The translations under genes were made by a program, and so were the position numbers. DNA of 64,000 nucleotides from Lanius collurio (Eukaryota > Chordata > Aves > Passeriformes > Laniidae), in the NCBI GenBank assembly GCA_020086605.1, contig JACBWW010000070.1, forward strand, positions 1,939,974-2,003,973. The letters run 5' to 3'. This document shows, one piece after another, positions 11,446 through 25,266 of the stretch. Below the pieces are notes generated by a model that had not been told where the DNA came from, did not search any database, and was given only the letters and a program-made list of their open reading frames with translations. Each line of letters begins with the position of its first letter. Positions within the stretch are counted from its first letter, which is position 1.

Positions 11446-13577
11446 CAGATAGCTACTTGCTAAAGACATGTTTGCAAATGCTAAATTATGATAGCATGTT
11501 ATAACACAGAAATATTACTATGCATTAAGAGTTTACCCTCATAATGTTCTGTGTTACAAGGTCGTGTAAGATTTCTCAGGAGGGAGAAACCCTGCTCAGT
11601 ATACTTCAGTTTCACCTAGAAAGAAGCCATCTCTATTCAAAACTCCACTCACTTGGCATTGTTATTGCCATTGTCTCTTTGGGAAGGCATCAAAAATTGT
11701 ATTATACACCCTTGGAGATACCAAATAAGATGAGAGGCATTCAGAAGAAGAAATTGCTTCTACATCTTCTTCTGATCTTAAAGCCTTCTGCAAATCCTTG
11801 TGGATTTTAATTTTATGTGTAATGTAAGTAGAACTATTTTTTTCTAGAAACAATTCCTCTTGCTTTCAAAGATAGTGAACTTAAAAATAACTATTCCATT
11901 TCAAACATTATGTTTTAATATCCCTTAATAACATGCTATATGAACAATACTAATTAGTATGTTCAGATTCTGCTCTATAGATCAACCCTTCCTTTTAAAT
12001 GCAAACGTTTTCCCCCTTTTTATCACTTTATTGTTGCAGTAGATTTAATTTAATCTATCTGTTGCATTTTTGGAAACTGCAACAGTTTGTTTGATTTGCT
12101 TAGGTGGCTCAGGATGTACAAACCATGACCAATTTTCTGAGCACCTAGCTTTCATGAGAACTTGGTATGCTTTGTAAAATAAATCCATGCCTGTATTATT
12201 TGTGAGGCCGATTTATATCATGATGAAACTCAGATGTCTGTCAATTAGAGAGTGGCAGCTCTCACCAGTGTGTAACAAAACATGACAATTTAACATAGGT
12301 GGTAAAGAATAGAGCATCCAGTGTGCTGCATGTCTAGTATAACTTACTGTGGCCAGCTTGTTAATAATGTTTTGGGGTTTTTTTGTGTTGCAGATTATAA
12401 TTATGTGGCTTTTGTTTCAAACTAGCATAGAATAGCAAAGCTTTTGCTACTGCTTTCAAATGTCAAAATACAGTGCTAGTAGGGCTTGTTATTAGCTACT
12501 GCTGCCAGGTGCTCATTACAAGAGAGGAAAACAATAGGTACTCAATCTAGGCAAAGGAGGGAGAGAAATCTTACAAAGCTGGAAACATAAATCAGAGTTA
12601 GCTCTATCCCAGAAATTCTTTGTATTTTCTTCCTGTTGAGAATAGACTGTCAAAGTGAACAAGCAAAATGGGATGCTCTTTTACTAAATTGTCCCGAAAA
12701 GGACAAGTTAAAAATGTGTAGCAGATTCCTTCTATCACTGCAGCTAAATGGAAATCTTGGGATGGTATTGTTCAGATTTGAAAAATATTGCATATTTTAT
12801 TTTGATTTAATGGTGCATGCAGTACCTGGAATGTTTATAGGGAATTCCACTAAGCTGATTAAGGAGCATGAGGTCTTATTTAAGTTTTATTTAAGTATGT
12901 TTTTGCTTGACATCAAGCAGGGCTCATTCTGGATGATCTTGTTGAGCTCTTTGTAGCATTGCTGCATTACTGATGAAATAACTTACTGGAGGTAAAAAGA
13001 AATGTTGTGATATCAGTTATTTAATTTCTTTTATTGAATTTTCTGACCTTGTAACACTTTCCCCAGCATCAAGTGTGAATAGGCTTCATATTTGAATATA
13101 CAAATAAAGTACAAGGTAAACTTCCCAACTTGAAGAAAATTAACCAAGAGGGCATTTGTGCTGTATGAGGAAAATTGGTTCTTGTTTCTCTGCTACGTTG
13201 TGTATTGAGGAATTAAAATGTAATGCTTATTGTATCTGTAATTATTTGGTTTTCTGGTGACATATAATTTGGTAAGTGGTTGGTAACAAAGACATAAATA
13301 GCTAATTCTGATCAGACTTGGCAAACTGATGTGAGTTCCACTGTAAGTACTGTAAAATCCTGGGAAGTTGGACCGTATTTACAGATGGAAAACTACTGCT
13401 TCAGGAAAGCAGTCACTTTCACAAAGTGAAAAAACTTTGCAGACAGTAATACTGGATAAACAATGGAATGTGAGCTCACAAAAATGAAGGGTTTTTAGAG
13501 ATGTGGCTATGCAAATATTGGGTAAGACTTAGATTATATTGTCCTAGCTCTTGGCATTAGTATGACTATTTCATGAA
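11446..13577. other. PCDH9 intron; nothing recognised
   Basis: AT-rich sequence without an assignable gene, RNA or repeat. An open frame of 106 codons at 12636-12956 (+) has no recognisable similarity, no family motif and no splice context. Confidence 0.55.
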
Positions 13578-13925
13578 TATTGTGTCCTATTCTGGTGCCA
13601 TCAGTTAGGAAAACAAAACAGAAAATGTCAAAGGAGAATGAAAAAATGATTGAAAGGACTGGAACATGTGCTTTGCTATGAAAAGCTGAGCTTAGCCTAA
13701 AGAAAGGTGGACTTAGATATTTGATTAGAAGCTATAATTACCTATACAGAGAACAAGAATTTGTTAATGATGGTCTGTGAAGTCCATAGACAGGAAAATG
13801 TCGACGTGTAATGGCTAAAAGCAGAATATAGACCAAATCAACCTAAAAATAAGGTGGATATTTTAACTAATCCTGGAAACTACTTTCTGATGCAATTGAT
13901 AGATTTTCTGTCACTGGAAATAAAA
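13578..13925 (+). mobile_element. Old CR1 LINE fragment (sense, degraded)
   Basis: Despite much divergence, the order of words follows the CR1 3' region: TGTCCTATTCTGGTG, AAATGATTGAAAGGACTGGA ACATGTG, GCTGAGCTTAGCC, TATAATTACCTATA, GTGTAATGGCTAAA and TCTGTCACTGGAAA. No intact 3' octamer end is visible. It is older than the copies at 7.9 and 26.9 kb. Confidence 0.6.
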
Positions 13926-15274
13926 ATGTGACCTTTATTCATTTTCTTCCTTTTAAGATATAGTCTATATCAAGCAAAAATATTGAATTTGAAGCAGAAA
14001 TAATTGAAGTGTAGTACCTATAATATACAGGAAGTCAAATAACCACAATATTTCCTGTCTTTAGAGGTGCATTAACCTAAAATAGAAAGCATGCACACTT
14101 TCCATTCCTTTTCATTTCCTTTCTATATCCTCACTGTTAAACTATGTGCCAATTTGTTATCTACTTCTGAAAATACTGTGTGTAGCGAGCTTCCACTTAT
14201 GTCAATAAGATTAGGGGATCTTAAGGTCATACCCTTAATATAAAATATAATTTATTTAGATATTGGCTACCTTCCAATTGATACCATAACAAATTCTACT
14301 TACCTGAAAGCATACAGGTTTTTTTTGTTTTTTTTTTATTTCCAGTCAAGAATGTACAGCATTGCACAGTTGACCAAGAGTATTATGGGAGAAGTCCATC
14401 TTTCTATAGAGGATTTAATACTACCCTTCCCCAGAGACAAAATGCCAGATTGATTTGATGGACAAGTTTACCATAGCAAATTGCATATTCCAGGAGCACT
14501 TTTGACCAAGAGTTACTGTCTGTAGTGTACCATCTGTTAAAAGTCTGATATCTCTAAATTTAGATGATCAGTGCAGTCAATTTGGATAGTAAATTATTCA
14601 TTTAAACACTGTACTGGACACTTCACCACATGAAAGCCTGCTTGTACTTCTTCTGAAATTTTAGTTGAGTAGGATAGAAAACTGGTGGATAAAAGCAAAT
14701 TTATTTCTCAATACTTGGAACCAATACAATTACTTCCATCCACAGAAAACCATGTATCAGTAGAATTGCACTTATAATGCAAATACACTAATTTGACACT
14801 CGCACCATAGGTTATGAATAATGAACCTAGGCACTGCAAACTGATAGTGCCCTGATTACATTACTTTGGGTAGACAGTTTAGAGGACATAACTGTATGTC
14901 TTAAAAATGTTCGGTCCTGAGAATGGGAGAAAGCAACACATAATGTGCAACTGCAGATGTTTTTTAGTTTTGCTTTCCCATTACCTCTTTGTCCTTGTAT
15001 TCAATGGGGTATTGTGTAACTCCTTTGAGAACAATGGCTAGTGACAAGCCTGACTTGCTGGTTAAGACATGTAAGTTGACAGTGTGTCTGAGCTAGACTG
15101 GTGCTAGGCCAGTAGTTTGTGACTTCCCATTGGGCCAAAAAATAAAAATTGTAAGTGTCTCATAGGCCTGATATCAAAACTGAAGTTTTCTTGATTGTGG
15201 GATTTACAGACAGCCCATTCCTAAAATCATAACTCCAAATTTAAATGACAGCTGCAGACTGAGCTAACAAGTTA
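13926..15274. other. PCDH9 intron; nothing recognised
   Basis: AT-rich intron with a T-rich run at about 14321-14338. No gene or repeat could be supported. Confidence 0.55.
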
Positions 15275-15528
15275 GTAGTGATAGGAAAAGAGGTACAGGA
15301 TTTAAACTGAAAGAGAGTTGGCTTAGATTAGAGAGAGGGAGAAATTCTTTACTGTGAGTGTGGTGAGACACTGGAACAGGTTGCCCAGAAAAGTTGTGGA
15401 TACTCCATCCCTGGAGCTCTGATTAGCCTGGTCTAGTGGAAGAAGATGTCCCTGCCCATGGCTGAGGGATTGGAACAAAGTGATCTCTAAGCTTCCTCCT
15501 CACCCAAACCATCCTCTGATTCTCATAG
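15275..15528 (+). mobile_element. CR1 LINE, 3'-terminal fragment (sense, internal deletion)
   Basis: The segment shows GATAGGAAAAGAGGTACAGG, TTTAAACTGAAAGAGAG, AATTCTTTACTGTGAGTGTG, CTGGAACAGGTTGCCCAGAA, AGATGTCCCTGCCCATGG and a degraded terminal TCTGATTCTCATAGG. Between CCATCCCTGGA and GCTCTGATTAGCC the usual roughly 25 bases (the 'ttcaaggccaggctggatgg' part) are missing. Confidence 0.9.
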
Positions 15529-17334
15529 GTAATATAGATTTGACGGGTAACATTTTCTATCATTTGTTTTTTAAGTAGCCTAAGCACCAACAATACTAGA
15601 AGCAGTGAGTGGGTTTTTGTTTTTGTGCTTCCTCTTTGACAGCCCCTGAAACAAGATGGACTCTACTCTCTCACCTTTGGTGCTTCTGTCTCTGCATTTC
15701 AGGTTTTGCCTTTTTCAACTTTCTGAAAGAGGCTTTGCTGGCACTGTGGACCCATACATGCTGCCTATCAGCAGCTTCAAAGCCTTTGTAAGCCTCATAT
15801 CTAAGTAATGATGGCATTGCTAAGTAAATTTGAAAGGTAGAAGTGAAACACATGTAGTACATTAGAAAATTTCAGTGCTGTTTCAGATATAATTCATGCT
15901 GGAGAATTAAGGAAGTAGCTCAGAGCTGACACTTTTTCAGGATCATCCACAGGAGCCAGTGGATGGTCTGTTACTCAGGCGTGTGAAGGCAGGATAGGCA
16001 GTACTTTCAGTTAGTGTGATGGATAGTAGCTGGTTATCACTAGCCTACAGGATTCACAGGCTTGACTCTTTGTTCAGCAGAATCTTACATTATAATTTTT
16101 ATTTTTTTTTAAATTCTTGTTGTTAATGACCTTATTACCCGTGTGATAGAATGATACAGTGTTGCTATGGTGTGCTGCTATTGATCTCTCTTCATTGCTG
16201 GGGATAGATGTTTCTGAGAGAATTTTCAAATCAGAAATGTTGATGAACTAAAAATGTGGCTCTAGTGAGAGTTTTTGTTTAAAGTGATGTGGTGAGCACA
16301 CTGAAATATCTCGTGCTGATTTGGATATGTGTGTCACTGAGAGTGCAATTTTTTTTTTTTTTTTCAAAGGTATTAAATAAAAATTTAAAGATAATGTACA
16401 TAGAACTCAATCACAAGAGCAGAAGTCAGAATTCTGTAATGTTTAATTTATGTGTGTGCTTTTCTGTTCTCTTTCCTTCCAGATTAACGATGAAAATATT
16501 TGTCCAATGAGAAGTTTTCTTATTTAGAATATAAATGAAAATAACTGTAATGTGTGGCTTGTTGGAGGGAGGCAAATTATTGGCATTTTTTAAAATGTAA
16601 CTACAGACTGCATGTACATAATTATGAAACACTAATTACTTAAAGGTCACAGAAAGAGTTTTCAATTTTTTTTAATATCCCATGGTTTCGTTTTTATAAA
16701 GCATAGTAATTAAATTCCCTATCAACCATTTTCATGTGGTGTCATTTCACTGCATTATTCTAAATAGAAATATGTTGAATTTATGCTGGTGTAGGACTGC
16801 TTATTCTGCTATTTGCTATTTTTGCTGATTGACACATGTCTGGAAGACACCTTAAGAAACAATATAATTAGTCTATTTGCATTGCCTGGAATTAGGTGAC
16901 CTTTGGTTTTGGCAGTAATTAGACTATCCCTGCTGTACGCTGTTACTTGCTGGTAGTCACTAACCAGGCAGAAAAGGAGTCCAAGCAGCTCATTTAGTGA
17001 GCTACAAAAGCTTTTCAAATGTCATTAAAATGAACAGGAAATTATAATTAATAGTATGGTCTCATTTTATGATGTGTCTCACAGATAAAACATGGCTAGA
17101 GCAGTTATTTATTTAGCCAAAAAAACCCTAAAAATAGAGGCGTTTTCTCAAGTGCTACAGCACCTGAAAGCAAGGGCATGTTCTGAGTGTTTTCTTCTCA
17201 GGATGTGTGTATGCAGGCATACTTTATTATGGGTTCTTCAAGGCTATGGAAAAATGTTCATATCTGTATATTTTATTTGTATAATCCAAAGCCACATCTC
17301 TTGTATCCATCTCTTATACAGTGCTTCAGTGTAA

Positions 17335-17368
17335 TTTTTTTTTTTTTTTTTTTTTTTTTGTTTTTTTT
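17335..17368. repeat. Poly-T tract (25 T, G, 8 T)
   Basis: A run of 25 T is followed by G and eight more T. No element is attached to it. Confidence 0.95.
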
Positions 17369-18169
17369 CATAAAATATATTGAAAGGCAATGTGGTAAAT
17401 TTTCGAGTAATATTTTTACACTATTCACAGAAACTAGAAAATCTCTAAGAACCAAATTCCCAGGTGCATGCTTGATCATATGTGGATGATATCCTCCTGC
17501 ATGAATCCAGCCCTGCAATAAGATAAATCTGGGTTGCCATTACAACAAATTGAAGGTTCATGCTTTCATTTCTAGCAGTTAATTGAGGCACCGAAGTTGA
17601 TAGACTGGATTAAATAGACTCCTAGATTAGGTCTCGCTTCTGTGATTCAAGTTGCATGGTAGAATGAATCAAATTGTAAGGTACCTGTAGTAAATGGCTC
17701 ACCAGAACTGAATTTTACACAAAATATCAGGACTGTGCTGAAGATTTGCCAGTAAGTAATGACTGCATTGCATAACCCAGTTAAGATAATTGATCTGTGC
17801 ATTTTTGTGATTGGCTTGTAGCACCGTAGCTCTACAAATGAGGCATATTCACACAACAGAATTAAAAACCAGAAATGACCACATTCAACTAACTTCTATG
17901 GTATGCTCTCATTTTGTTGATCATAGTGGCTGTGAGTTAAAAGTCCTTTCCATTCAAAAATGCTGAATGTGGGGCTTAAAGGGTTAAAAATGGAAGATTG
18001 GCAAGTAGAAAGCGTTATTTTTAGAATTGTTTTTTTTGCTCAGGATGACCTTGAAGCTGAGGGATGCTAAGGATATTCAGCCTGGGAAATTTCACATTGT
18101 TTTGTCTGTCTCAGGAAGTGGAATTTTTGTAGAAGATAACTGAATGCTGTAAAAGACCTAAAAAACGTT

Positions 18170-18187
18170 CTTCACAGGCCTGTGAAG
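18170..18187. repeat. Perfect 18-bp palindrome
   Basis: CTTCACAGGCCTGTGAAG is its own reverse complement across all 18 bases, centred on AGGCCT. It stands alone in intron sequence. Confidence 0.95.
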
Positions 18188-18851
18188 TAAGGGGGGGAGG
18201 GAGATGAGAAGCTTGGAGATTGTAAAACCCAGCCTAAAGAAGAATTATGCCTTCTCCACACCTTTTTGGTGTGTGAGCCAGGAATGGCCAGAGCACTTTT
18301 TGCCCCTGCTAAGCTGGAAACAGTTTCAGCTGTTGTTTGTGGCCATCTTGGTATTATCTACATGTATTTGGTTCACACACTGAATACTGACAAAGTGGTG
18401 GGGTTTTTTCAGAAGATCATTGGAACGTTTTGCAGGAAAGTTGAAAACATCTATCCTTAATATTTTTGTGAGATAAGTATGAGTGGTTGTTACCTATTTT
18501 TATATATGTGTCAGAAGAGTTATTCTTTTAGCTGAGTGCACTGTATGTACACTATAACTCTGCATGTAATTTTATGTCTCTGGTTTCATAAATAAGCATC
18601 AGATGTGAAGAATTTAAATTCAAATAATGTTAACATAATGTAGAATTAAATGCATTTGAGGTAAGTGATTTTTAATCTAAAGCAGCAGATATGCTTTTCA
18701 CTGCTGACACCACTGCTTCAAGTCCTCAGCCAACAAGTGGTTTGGAAGGGTCAGCAAGTTGAATTTTCTTTTTAGGAAAAAGATTTATTCTATTTTACTT
18801 TAAACATCTGAGTCCCACACCTTAGAACAGTCATCTTTCTTTGTCCAAAGG

Positions 18852-18867
18852 AAAAAAAAAAAAAAAA
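18852..18867. repeat. Poly-A tract (16 A)
   Basis: An uninterrupted run of A in intron sequence with no recognised repeat beside it. Confidence 0.95.
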
Positions 18868-19108
18868 TAGATGTACTGTTCTTTACACATGCCTGTTTCT
18901 CTAACTATTTTTGACTCTGGATAAAAAGTTAAGGGTAAGCTATACAGGATGTCTAATTTCAATATAAACATCTGATTTTAAATTTCAAGACTGAAATGCA
19001 TTGATCACACCATTCTCCAAACTTTGTCAGCTGTGTCTGAGTGTCATCAAAGAGCTCAGCTGAAAGAAAAGCCAACTTCAGTTCCTCATATTGGAGTTCT
19101 GTAGCCAA

Positions 19109-19120
19109 CCCCCCCCCCCC
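19109..19120. repeat. Poly-C tract (12 C)
   Basis: Twelve C residues follow GTAGCCAA. With 245-257 it is one of two long C runs in the window. Confidence 0.95.
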
Positions 19121-20214
19121 ATGTTCACTGAAAGAAGGCCAGAGCTCCCTGTTACCATGCCACCCTGTCTTTCACTTGTTTGGGGCTGGTTTTAACTCTT
19201 TTAATCAAGAAGCCAGTTTATTAGAAGTCTTTGTACAGGTGTTCCTTACTCACCTGCTGAAAGAGTTAAAACTTTACAGTGTCACAACTATGATTTCTGA
19301 GCACTCAGAGAACTTGAATAGGTTTTGACAGTAACAGCAGACAGGTGGTCGCAAAAATGCATAAATTAATTTAGAACGTTCAGGACTTGCTATTAAAAAC
19401 AGAAGATTGACAACTTGCAAACTTTTTTTTCCTCAGGCTTGAAAAAAATCTTTTTCTTGACATTCTGCACTCACTGTAGAAACACTGGTAGTTTGAAACA
19501 CTGGTTCAGTGAGATGCCAAACTTATAAATTGAACATTCAATACAATATGGTTATTTTCACTTTTTTTTAAAATCTGTATTAGTAAATTTGATTTGTTTA
19601 AAAATACCAATCACAGAAAAAATCCAGTTATCAATAAAATGGCATCATGTGGATGCATGCCAAGAGCACTGTTGGCAGAGAGCTAGACTTTAATAGATTC
19701 AGCTATCTGAAAAATCAGACACCTTGTAATTGTCTGATGAAGTTGAAAGATAATAGGCACTTCAACAGGCTGCTTACACTGATCCATTTTAGATATATTT
19801 GTATCTAAATACAGGCACATCATAAACTTTGCTTTTTCCTTAATTTTTCACAATGTGTATCAGTTATATTGAACTGGGTTTGCACAGTGAGCTAAAATTG
19901 CATCCTAAATTTTAATAACTATTGTTCGTCAAGTTTCATTTTGTTTGACTATCAGTGGTGAAATACATGAAATTTTGCCTCTCATTTAAGGTATAAGAAT
20001 GGAAAGCAGCCCCTCTACAATGTGACTCATCCCTGAGACAGTGACACTTAGTTATACTAGTTCATTAATTGCTCAAAATATTCATCCATCTCTATACTGA
20101 GGCAAGAAATCTGAAATTCTTAAACAATTCTTAAGTGAGAATTGCTTTGAATGATCTCTGACCAGACTTCAAATAGCCACTGTTTGGCTGAAAGAAAAGC
20201 AAGGAAAACATGGA

Positions 20215-20267
20215 TTTTTTTTTTTTTTTTTTTTTTTTTTAATTAATTTATTTATTTATTTATTTAG
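20215..20267. repeat. Poly-T followed by (TTTA)n microsatellite
   Basis: Twenty-six T (20215-20240) pass into AATTAA and then about five TTTA units. This arrangement is common where an old poly-T has mutated into a tetranucleotide repeat. Confidence 0.95.
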
Positions 20268-21216
20268 TTTCCTTATATTAACCTGATAATACCTCTCAAG
20301 GATATTTTAGGAATTTTTCCATCCAGCCACATCATTTTAGTTCATAAATTGCCAAAAATATTGATGATAATGTTTCATTTTGATAGTGAGAAATTATATA
20401 ATGCAGAAACAAGGGTCAGGGCATAAAGCTTTAGAGTAACTGATTGAGTGCCATGTCGTGTTACTTTTCTTCATGAACAGATATTTGTGTTTGTCATTTC
20501 AAGTTTACTGAATCCCTTATTTTTTTAACTGCTGAATGAAGGTAAATGATGTTGAATAGCCTAATTTAAAAAAAAGAATCAAAACAAAAAACATTATTAT
20601 AAACATATTCAACTGAAAGTATATGTCTGGCTGAAGGTTAAAATAATGCAGGCTGTTACTCTTTTTTACGTATTTTATTTTGATAATACTCTATGGATCT
20701 GTGGAAATATGAAAAGAAGCACCCAACACCCCCTCCCTTGCCCCACTCTTTTACAGAATTACAAATCTGTAATTTCAGTACATTGCCTGGGTAACGAGAC
20801 ACAAATATAGATATCTATGAATGTTTTGTAGAATATAAAATCTTTGTGCAAATTTCTGGAGTGGGGTCTATCCACATGTTGAAAAAAACATGTAAATACA
20901 CATTTACTGTGCAGACACAGATATAATGACTGTGAAACTATGCGGTATTTTGTCAAATATTACTTATTTTAGGCCAGATTATTATCAGAAGTGGAAAATT
21001 AAATCTTTCTAAATGTAATTAGATTTTTTTTTTTTTTTTTTACTAAATTGAAACATACACTTTAATATTCCGTAATTATTTTGTGTGTGGTTTAGGAGAA
21101 TTTGAAGGACACTCTTAGGGTTGTTTTGGTTTTGGAAAAGTGTATTATCTCTAAACAACTTCCCTCAACTATGGCTGATGTTGAAGTCACAGTTACATTA
21201 ATGTCATCTCTGTTAA

Positions 21217-21235
21217 ACCTGTTAATGTAACAGGT
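21217..21235. repeat. Inverted repeat, 8-bp arms
   Basis: ACCTGTTA-ATG-TAACAGGT has perfect 8-bp arms around a 3-bp spacer. Each arm contains CCTGTTA, resembling a MYB-type half site, but no function can be inferred. Confidence 0.85.
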
Positions 21236-23378
21236 GCACACTAGGGTTGAGCACGCAAAGTGTTCTTCTTGTGCACAGCATTTACTATTTATTCAAGTTT
21301 AAAATTGCTTGGAATAAGCCACGTGCAACTGACATTCAGAATTTACAAATTCATAAAGGGCAATAGATTGTTTTCTTTTCATCACTTCCAGTTCAGACAA
21401 TTAATTTGCCTAATCAACATCTTAAAATGTAACTTCATTATAAAGGAGGTGAAAATGTCTCAAATGGTAGTCCACAAAAGGTTCTGAATGTTAAATCTGC
21501 TGCAAAACTACACAAAGCACTATCTACCTTTTCAATTTCCTTGTATTTTAGAATTGTTACAGGAGAAATAGTAATGGGATATGCTTGTATATAGAAGTCC
21601 TAAATTTGCAACAAAGATGGTTGTAAAAAATGTTTGCAAAATTGGGATTTTTTCATTCATAAGAGATGGGGAAATTTTTCTCACTAAAAATGATGAAAAA
21701 GTGATTCAAATTTCTTTTTGCTTTAATAATTTTAAAAAGACAACTCATTTCTTGCAATAGCTTATTGAAATTTAGTTCCCAGAGTAGCTTGATTCAGTGG
21801 AAAGTGTAAAGGAAAGGCGTTGTATTATGGCATGTATTTTCTAGTACTCTACAAACACCCAGAGATGCATTTGTGAGAATATCTTTAGCTCAGAAATCTG
21901 TGAAATAATAAATTTAGGAAAAAAGACAAAAATATTTACTGACCCTTAGCTACAAAGGTATCTAAATCCTTTACTAAATTTTGTACTAGCTCTAGCAATA
22001 TTGAGAAGGGGATTAAGCCTATAGGTTTGCTCAGGATTAGATTTTAAAATGACTTACTAGCATTACCTCAAAGGTGTTGCAACTACCTCACCCCCTGCAA
22101 TACAACCCAAGAAGTCAAAATCAAACACTTTTTTGTCCTCAGATTTCTATATTTCTATATTGCTTATAATAATAAGGGTGGAATTTGCAATAGCTAAAAC
22201 ATGGATGCATACAAGGTATCAGTTCTATTTTATACATAAATATTTTAATTGAAGTAACCCATATTAATTTCGAGAATTTACAGCAAACAATCCCAAGGTG
22301 TTCATTACTCTTTTTACCTGCAATAGTTTTAATTACCAAAAGGAAATGGGTCTAGAGTATTTCACCTGCAAAAATTTCCCCTTCTGTATTTCTCATTCTA
22401 CCTAGTAAGAAACAAAATGCTTAGAAGTTCTTTGAAAGTTATTAAAACAAAGTGTCATCGACAGCCTAAGATGTTAAAATAGAAAGTTGTCACTGACATT
22501 TTACCTATGCAAAAAGAGATTTCTAATCTCAAGATGTGGAGGTAAAAAATGACAGATAAATGGTAAATAGAAGTACAGTATAAAGGTGTCACTTCTCTTT
22601 TGCATCTCCAGCTGGTTCTTTTCTCAAACTTATTCAAATTTATTGCTGATTTTTTTTCAAGGCTATAAAATCCTGGAGTGTAACACAACCTCACATAATG
22701 CTTCTCTCAACTTTTATAGTAGAGGTATGATTTACTATTGCAGTAAAACTCTGCTATCAAATATTTTCTAACTGCTTTTATCTTTACTGTTGATGAATAA
22801 AATTTAAAATGAGATTCCCATATGAATATATAATTGAAGACAAAGTTACTTATTGAAAACTATTTTGGGAAGCAAAATATATTTGGATGTGCTAGTTTAA
22901 CACTGACACAAAAATGTCTCACAATGTTTAATTCTTTTCTTTGATATCCAGGAACTTCAGAATTTAAGTACACTTAAGAAAAACCCAGAAGATTTTGACT
23001 CTGTGATTGCAGGGGCATACAGTAATTTCTGTGTTTGAATTCTGTATCAAACAATTGGATAATTACTCCTCTTTTCATAATAGAGTTCAAATCTAATCCA
23101 AAAGCAATGCTTTCCAAGCTGTTTTTATATATTCCAGCTATGCTTCACTTTTTTTGATCAAGAGTTACATTCCTAAATGATAGAATTTGAAATTCTATTA
23201 AAAGAAAAATAATTCTAGCAAAGAAAAAGACAAACCATTCCATTCATACGAAAATTGTCATGCACCAACAAACAAAATAGATTTTATGCCTACTCACTTT
23301 CCCCTTCATTCATGACCCTAACTTTTGCAATACTTTTCTCAGCAATGTTGCACGATGGTACAAATGGAAGGATAAAAT

Positions 23379-23415
23379 GAAGAAAGAAAGAAAGAATAAA
23401 GAAAAAAAAAAAAGA
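23379..23415. repeat. (GAAA)n / A-rich purine tract
   Basis: Four GAAA units pass into a pure A run with a single T interruption, giving a homopurine-rich stretch. Confidence 0.9.
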
Positions 23416-25189
23416 GCAATGCTTTGTATTTCCTGCAGATATGAGTGCTTTGAATGCCACATCTTAGAAGCTTTGGCATCCATTAAACATGCTTCCCTCT
23501 GTGGCTTAAAAGGAAGTTTGGTTGATACTAAATTCAGTGAGTGATTTTGCACAGGTCTGTATGGTGGACTTGCAATTTAGCATAAAAGAACAGCTTGTAG
23601 TCTAAAATGTGTGGCATGCAGAAACTGTGAGATGCACAGTGTGGACATAGAGAATGGAGTATGTTCTGACTCCCGTGTGCAGGGATTTCTGCATGGAACT
23701 AACCTAGGCATGAATGGAGATGGTACATACCCTGCTGAGTCGGCTTTTGTGCTTTTATTGCAGTGGTTGTACTAGACTTACATACTGTTTCTCTGCTGGT
23801 TTCTCTTCTCAGATGAACAGTGGGAGCTGCACTTACTATTTGCTAGCAATTCTTTCTCCTGTTTGCTGCCCTGTCAGATTTACTTGAAAGAATTTTTGGA
23901 GCAGTGGAAAAAATGTTATAAGAAGGCTGCCATTTATAAGAAGCCTTTTTATTAGGGTTTTTTGAAGGCCTTTTTTTTTTTTTTATGAATGATCTCAAGC
24001 TTTTGAAATGTTTTTCCTTCTGAATTGGAACTAAATCTGAAAATTCATATGGAGGGATTTAAAAAAATAATTTCAGAATAATCACTTTTATTTAAATTCT
24101 ATTTTGTACTGTAATGCACAGAATAATATAAATAGAAAATGAACAGGATGACAGTTCATGTCTGCCTGTGACAGCATGGTTTGGGATTTGCTAACCTAGT
24201 AGATCTCTTTCAATTCTATGAATAGTAATTTCAGAAGAAAGGATTAAAGACAGTCATCATCATCAGCTTTTTGCTTCTTTGAAACAAAATTTCAGCAAAA
24301 TTACAAACTCTGTGAGCTGTTTCACTGTTCCAGTAGAAAATACGTTTAATATACATTTTTAAAAGTTACTTGTAGAAGTAGACGACCATTTTGTAACAAC
24401 GGTGTATGCAGAACAGCACTTTGAGTTTGCGCCAGATTTTATCTTCAGCACGGATTGCTAGAAAGTGAAATTATGCTGGTAACCTTGAATTGCTCTTATA
24501 AATCAGTAATCCAATAACAATCTTCTACCTGCATTTTTCTTCCCCTTCCTATGGGGTTTTAATTCAGAGTGAACGAATGAACCACCTCATTTTTTTTTGT
24601 GTCATTTGTTGTGAACTGCTTCATTTGCAGACAGAAAGGCAGGGTGCAGACCAGAGGACTGTGCCCTTACTGCCTTCTTGCCTTGTGGAAGCCAGCAGAG
24701 GATTTGAATTAAGAGACAGAATAGCAAACAGGAATTCTATACTGAAAGACTGAGCTACTCAGACTTTTCCTAAGTAAGCATTACTTACCAAAAGACAAGA
24801 AGCTTACATAAGTACTTAATAACTCTATCTCAGGAACATTGTAATAACCAGCTTTGAGAAAGGAGATTTTAATTACAACTGTTTGAGAAATTAGAACCTG
24901 TGGCAAAAAAAGGGGAAGAGGCTTGTCTGAAGTCAGAAGGCAGAGCAGAGTATTTAATTCATGTTTCCCAATTTTTAGTTACTACAGTAAATGCCTTTAC
25001 ACCGGAGGTGTGTATAAATCACTTATCTCACTTAATCAATTGCCCTTCATAGCAGAGGAGTTTGGATTAGCAGCATCTGTTTTTTTTTTTTTTTTTTCAT
25101 TTTCTGTCTGCCTTTGGCAAAAAGCTTAGTCTTCTGAGAACCAAAGTGCTAACTAAAGTATTTGGGATTAATTTAAGGGCTTGTGGGTG

Positions 25190-25266
25190 AAGCTTAATGG
25201 TTTATGATATATGGGAGGTCAGAGCAGATGATCTAATAGACCCCTCTCACCTTAAACTATATGAAA
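25190..25266 (+). mobile_element. Ancient CR1-type 3' tail (sense)
   Basis: TTTATGATATATGGGAGGTC, AGAGCAGATGATCTAATAGA and CCTTAAACTATATGAAA match the tail of old amniote CR1/L3 copies (a form like 'gactagatgatctaatggtc ... ccttaaactctatgaa'). Only the last 75 or so bases survive. Confidence 0.6.

Larger units (their letters stand above)
15529..25189. other. PCDH9 intron; low-complexity tracts and a possible conserved element
   Basis: No exon or gene is recognised. About 16790-17020 holds TAATTA (16865-16870), the octamer ATTTGCAT (16875-16882) and a second TAATTAG (16916-16922) in a stop-poor context, which may mark a conserved noncoding element. About 24150-24215 ends in CAATTCTATGAATAG and may be a worn CR1 tail. 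Homopolymers include T at 16349-16364, 21024-21041 and 25080-25097. Confidence 0.5.

Noticed and set aside
24150..24215. CR1 3' tail (sense)
   Set aside because: Only the last part (GTAGATCTCTTTCAATTCTATG) resembles CR1, which is too little to annotate as a separate element.
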